NCBI GenBank assembly: GCA_036497785.1
Contig: DASXIW010000158.1
Span: forward strand, 1-9,302
DNA length: 9,302 bases
Source of the DNA: DASXIW01 sp036497785
Lineage (GTDB): Bacteria; Pseudomonadota; Alphaproteobacteria; Acetobacterales; Acetobacteraceae
Direction of reading: 5' to 3'
Part shown: in pieces, positions 6,762-9,302 of the stretch
How positions within the stretch are numbered: position 1 is the stretch's first letter
Layout of the letters: every line of letters begins with the position of its first letter
The notes under the pieces: model-generated
What the model saw: the letters and a program-made list of their open reading frames with translations, nothing else
Database searches by the model: none
Told to the model about the DNA's origin: nothing
Position numbers and translations under genes: made by a program

Positions 6762-7055
6762 ATGAATGACAAGCCTTCCGCCAGGATCATCGCGTTCCCC
6801 TGCGCGCCAGAGCCGGCGGATGCTTCTGCCGACCGGCTGCCCCGGGCGTTGGCGGCGCTGGAGGTTGCCCTCTCCCTGCAGCGCGAAGCCCTGGCGCGCT
6901 GGCAGGCGACGTTCGGGGAATTGCGCGGCAGCATGGCGACCGTCTCCGGCTCCGCCGACCGGTGCCAGGACAGCCTGGCGCAGCTTGGCACGCTGGTCGT
7001 GGGACTTGACCATGCGAATCGGGCGCTGACCATCACGCTGGACGACGCCCTTTGA
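6762..7055 (+). CDS. Small helical protein of unknown function
   Basis: A 97-residue protein I do not recognise. The first 25 or so residues (MNDKPSARIIAFPCAPEPAD...) look disordered and proline-containing. From about residue 26 to the end the sequence is almost entirely helix-forming, with leucine and alanine recurring at heptad-like spacing (LPRALAALEVALSLQREALA, then LAQLGTLVVGLDHANRAL). A two-helix hairpin or short coiled coil is therefore likely. There is no signal peptide, membrane segment, Cys/His cluster or catalytic motif. GGGG (6752-6755) lies 6 nt before the ATG. The frame is open upstream to an ATG at 6633, but that part has no family-like content and would run through the putative promoter. 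It is divergent from the CNNM/CBS gene and lies 70 bp before the aldolase operon, so it could be a separate unit or its first gene. It is probably a lineage-restricted small protein; that it is coding is likely, not certain. Confidence 0.65.
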   Translation: MNDKPSARIIAFPCAPEPADASADRLPRALAALEVALSLQREALARWQATFGELRGSMATVSGSADRCQDSLAQLGTLVVGLDHANRALTITLDDAL

Positions 7056-7098
7056 TCTGCGCGTAAATCCGCTCGGCTTTTCCGTCCTCCGCCGCCAT

Positions 7099-7109
7099 GC
7101 CAGTCTGGC
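7099..7109. promoter_or_regulatory. Short perfect palindrome upstream of the aldolase (possible operator)
   Basis: GCCAG-T-CTGGC is a perfect inverted repeat with 5-bp arms and one central base, in the 70-bp gap before the KDPG aldolase. It ends 4 bp before the AAGGAG ribosome site. A repressor bound there, or the small RNA hairpin, could limit expression of the sugar-acid operon. No regulator gene lies in the window, and 5-bp arms arise often by chance in GC-rich DNA. Confidence 0.2.
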
Positions 7110-7113
7110 GCCG

Positions 7114-7119
7114 AAGGAG
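7114..7119 (+). promoter_or_regulatory. Ribosome binding site of the aldolase
   Basis: AAGGAG with a 6-nt spacer (ATTGGA) before the ATG at 7126. It fixes the start of the KDPG aldolase and marks the beginning of a three-gene translationally coupled set. Confidence 0.7.
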
Positions 7120-7125
7120 ATTGGA

Positions 7126-7746
7126 ATGACCGAGCCCGGATTGATTGCCCAATTGCGTGCCACTCGCGTGGTGCCGGTAGTACGCACCTCATCGGCCAGC
7201 GCCGCCGCGACCGCGGTGCAATGGCTGCATGGCGCAGGATTGCGCGTGTTCGAAATCACCATGACAATTCCGGACGCGCCTGCGCTGATTCGCGAGCTCG
7301 CGGCCGATCCCAGCCTGCTGATCGGCGCCGGCACCGTGCCAGACGCGCAGATCGCCCGCGCCTGCCTGGAGGCAGGTGCCCGGTTCATCGTCGCCCCCTG
7401 GGTGGACGCCGCCCTCGCCGCCCCCTGCCGCGCGACGGGCGCCGCACTGATGCTCGGGGCGCTGACGCCCACGGAGGTGCGCGCGGCGCTACAGGCGGGC
7501 GCGGATGTGGTAAAGATATTCCCGGCGTCCTCGGCGGGCGGCCCCGCCCATATCAAGGCACTCGCCAGCGTGTTCCCGAACGTCGCATTTTGCCCGACCG
7601 GCGGCGTTGAACCCGGCAATGTGGCGGCCTATCTGGCCGCCGGCGCCGCCTTCGTCGGCATGGGCGGCGCGCTGGTGGATGAGCGGCGCATTGCCGCCGG
7701 CGATCGCGCGGCCATCGTGGCGGCGGCGGAGGCGATCCTGTCATGA
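7126..7746 (+). CDS. eda: 2-dehydro-3-deoxy-phosphogluconate (KDPG) aldolase
   Basis: A 206-residue class I (Schiff-base) aldolase of the KDPG/KHG family, splitting 2-keto-3-deoxy-6-phosphogluconate into pyruvate and glyceraldehyde-3-phosphate. Visible key parts are PVVRT with Arg20, the general acid/base Glu43 in VFEITMTIPD, LIGAGTV (65-71), the Schiff-base Lys130 in VVKIFPASSAGGP, the phosphate-binding CPTGGVEPGN (156-165) and GMGGALVD near the end. Length is typical. The IFPASSAGGPAHIKAL stretch resembles thermophile Eda and also the KDPGal aldolase DgoA, while CPTGG is Eda-like, so a preference for the galacto-isomer cannot be excluded. Its last four bases overlap the kinase start (ATGA), and the kinase makes its substrate, which favours KDPG. 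No edd dehydratase is present in the window, so this copy may serve sugar-acid breakdown rather than the main Entner-Doudoroff route. Confidence 0.94.
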   Translation: MTEPGLIAQLRATRVVPVVRTSSASAAATAVQWLHGAGLRVFEITMTIPDAPALIRELAADPSLLIGAGTVPDAQIARACLEAGARFIVAPWVDAALAAPCRATGAALMLGALTPTEVRAALQAGADVVKIFPASSAGGPAHIKALASVFPNVAFCPTGGVEPGNVAAYLAAGAAFVGMGGALVDERRIAAGDRAAIVAAAEAILS

Positions 7747-8672
7747 CCGATCTAGTCTGCATGGGCGAACCCATGCTGGAATTCAATCAGCTCCCGCCCG
7801 AGCCGGACGGGCGCCGCCTGTATGTCGAGGGCTGCGGCGGCGATAGCTGCAACGTCGCCGTGGCCGCCGCGCGCCAGGGCGCGCGCGTCGCCTATGTGAC
7901 CGCGCTGGGCAGCGACCCCGCCGGCGATCGCTTTGTCGAATTGTGGCGCAACGAAGGTGTGGACGCTTCCGCCGTGCAGCGCAACCCGGACCGGGCGACG
8001 GCGGTGTATTTCGTCACCCATGGGCCGGCCGGCCACGAATTTCTGTATTATCGCCGCGATTCCGCCGCCGCCTGGTTCCGGCCGCAGGACGTGCCGGAAG
8101 GGCTTATCGCGGGTGCGCGGATGTTTTTCGCGACCGGCATCAGCCAGGGCATTTCGGCCAGCGCGGCCGATGCGGTGTTCCACGCGATCGACATAGCCCG
8201 CCGCCACGGCGTGGGCGTTGCTTACGATACCAATTACCGGCCCCGCCTTTGGCCACCCGCCCGCGCCGCCGCGGTGATCCACGCCGCCATCGCCCACGCC
8301 GATATCGCCCTGCCCGGGCTAGAGGATGCCCGTGTGCTGACCGGCCTGACCGACCCGGACGCCATCGCGGATTTCTATCTCCGCCTGGGTCCGAAAATCG
8401 TCGCCGTGAAGCTGGGCGATGCCGGTGCGCTGATTGCCACGCCGGACAGGCGCGTCAGGCTGCCTCCATTTCCGTGCAAGCCCGTCGACGCCACCGGCGC
8501 AGGCGACGTGTTCTGTGGCAGCTTCCTGGCCCGGATGATCGCGGGCGACGATTCCGAGGCGGCCGGCCGCTACGCTTCCGTCGCGGCCGCGCTGCAGACC
8601 GAAAATTACGGCGCCATTCCGCCAATCCCCCGTGCCGCCGACGTGCTCGCCGCACAGGCCGCGGTTTGCTGA
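7743..8672 (+). CDS. kdgK: 2-dehydro-3-deoxygluconokinase (KDG kinase), PfkB family
   Basis: A 309-residue PfkB/ribokinase-fold sugar kinase that phosphorylates 2-keto-3-deoxygluconate with ATP to KDPG. Motifs in order are LVCMGEPMLEFNQ (4-16), the sugar-binding GGDSCNVAVAAARQG (32-46), YYRRDSAAAW (102-111), YDTNYRPRLW (161-170), AVKLGDAGAL (221-230) and the anion hole with catalytic base Asp255 in DATGAGDVFCGSF (249-261). The YYR..SAA and D.NYRP.LW elements are typical of KDG kinases rather than ribokinase or fructokinase, and the neighbouring aldolase uses the product. GGAGG (7728-7732) lies 10 nt before the ATG, within the end of eda; the genes overlap by 4 bp. Assignment to PfkB is certain and KDG specificity very likely. 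KDGal kinases of the DgoK type belong to another family. Confidence 0.94.
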   Translation: MTDLVCMGEPMLEFNQLPPEPDGRRLYVEGCGGDSCNVAVAAARQGARVAYVTALGSDPAGDRFVELWRNEGVDASAVQRNPDRATAVYFVTHGPAGHEFLYYRRDSAAAWFRPQDVPEGLIAGARMFFATGISQGISASAADAVFHAIDIARRHGVGVAYDTNYRPRLWPPARAAAVIHAAIAHADIALPGLEDARVLTGLTDPDAIADFYLRLGPKIVAVKLGDAGALIATPDRRVRLPPFPCKPVDATGAGDVFCGSFLARMIAGDDSEAAGRYASVAAALQTENYGAIPPIPRAADVLAAQAAVC

Positions 8673-9214
8673 CCACGGATCGGCTGGTGTTGCGGACGTG
8701 GCGCGACAGGGACATCGCCCCGGTCGCCGCCATATTCGCCGATCCGGCCGTGATGCGGTACTTCCTGGGAACGCGCGACACCGCCTATTCCGAACGCTGG
8801 GTCGCCGGCGTGCGCGCGCATTTCGACCGCCTCGGATTCGGTATCTGGGCGCTGCAAGCCCCCGGCGTGGCCGATTTCATCGGCTTCGCCGGACTGTCGG
8901 AGGTGCCGGACTCCATGCCCGCCTTCCCCGGCGTGGAGATTGTCTGGACGCTCGCCGAAGCGTATTGGCGCCAGGGCTATGCCACCGAAGCCGCCCGCGC
9001 CGCGCTGACGGACGGTTTCGGCCGGCTGGGATTGTCCGAGATCGTGGCGTTCACGGCGGCAGTGAACGCGCCGTCCCGCGGGGTGATGGCCAAGCTCGGC
9101 ATGCACCACGATCCGCGGGACGACTTCCAACATCCCCGCATTCCGGAGGCCCATGTGCTGGGGCCGCATGTGCTTTATCGCCTGACATCGGCGCAGTTTT
9201 CCCCGCGCCGCTGA
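8666..9214 (+). CDS. GNAT family N-acetyltransferase (RimJ/RimL-like)
   Basis: A 182-residue acetyl-CoA-dependent acyltransferase. TTDRLVLRTWRDRDIAPVAA at the N-terminus is the classic opening of RimJ/RimL-like GNATs. GVEIVWTLAEAYWRQGYATE carries motif A, with the acetyl-CoA pyrophosphate loop RQGYA at 102-106. AVNAPSRGVMAKLGM (132-146) is the usual Asn-x-x-Ser and Leu-Gly end of the fold, and HVLYRLT closes the domain. No ATG lies near the proper N-terminus; TTG at 8666, overlapping the kinase stop by 7 bp with AGG about 9 nt upstream, is the best start, and CTG at 8669 the alternative. The frame continues far upstream, but only inside kdgK. The overlap implies translational coupling with the sugar-acid genes, yet the substrate (protein N-terminus, small amine or other) is not indicated. 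The following 88 bases (9215-9302) hold no gene I can support. Confidence 0.9.
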   Translation: MLTTDRLVLRTWRDRDIAPVAAIFADPAVMRYFLGTRDTAYSERWVAGVRAHFDRLGFGIWALQAPGVADFIGFAGLSEVPDSMPAFPGVEIVWTLAEAYWRQGYATEAARAALTDGFGRLGLSEIVAFTAAVNAPSRGVMAKLGMHHDPRDDFQHPRIPEAHVLGPHVLYRLTSAQFSPRR

Positions 9215-9302
9215 TCGCCGCACGCACCCGCCATTGATCTTGATCTGCAACCGAAGCATTCTCGTCGCGTTGCGCAGGGCAGACCTGCAAAATTAGGGTA
9301 GA

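Noticed and set aside
9274..9288. Small hairpin GCAGG-GCAGA-CCTGC after the acetyltransferase gene.
   Set aside because: It has only 5 bp of stem and is followed by AAAATTAGGG rather than a T-run, so it does not qualify as an intrinsic terminator on the plus strand.

Overview
The window is GC-rich, densely packed bacterial chromosome holding nine complete protein genes plus one gene cut by the left edge. The GC-biased codon use, the DUF2939 protein, the class I KDPG aldolase/KDG kinase pair and the style of the CNNM/CBS protein suggest an alphaproteobacterium, perhaps a sphingomonad. That is inference from gene content, not a phylogenetic result. No tRNA, rRNA, CRISPR array, insertion sequence, integrase or phage gene was seen.

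Layout. Positions 1-3560 form a leftward operon in transcription order: a short-chain dehydrogenase/reductase (SDR, 2925-3560), a cytoplasmic-type gamma-glutamyltransferase (1303-2901, TTG start behind a strong Shine-Dalgarno) and an amidase-signature amidohydrolase (1-1242, C-terminus outside the window). The operon looks catabolic, acting on amide or gamma-glutamyl substrates. A 94-bp divergent region separates it from a rightward pair, csaA (3655-3987) and gpt (3987-4496), which share one base. A DUF2939 membrane-anchored protein follows (4674-5261) and converges on a leftward CNNM/CBS (CorC/HlyC-type) membrane protein (5293-6588). After a 173-bp divergent gap there is a 97-residue helical protein (6762-7055). 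Last is a tightly coupled rightward operon: KDPG aldolase (7126-7746), KDG kinase (7743-8672) and a GNAT acetyltransferase (8666-9214).

Function. The last operon carries out the lower steps of sugar-acid (2-keto-3-deoxygluconate) catabolism: the kinase makes KDPG and the aldolase splits it into pyruvate and glyceraldehyde-3-phosphate. csaA and gpt are a tRNA-binding/chaperone-like protein and a purine-salvage enzyme.

The most unusual observation is in the SDR. It has its cofactor glycine motif and its Ser-Tyr-Lys catalytic residues, but about 40 residues are missing in frame between them. The loss includes the strand carrying the normally invariant NNAG motif. I found no convincing new defence, mobile or RNA-based system; most of the window is ordinary metabolic and housekeeping sequence.
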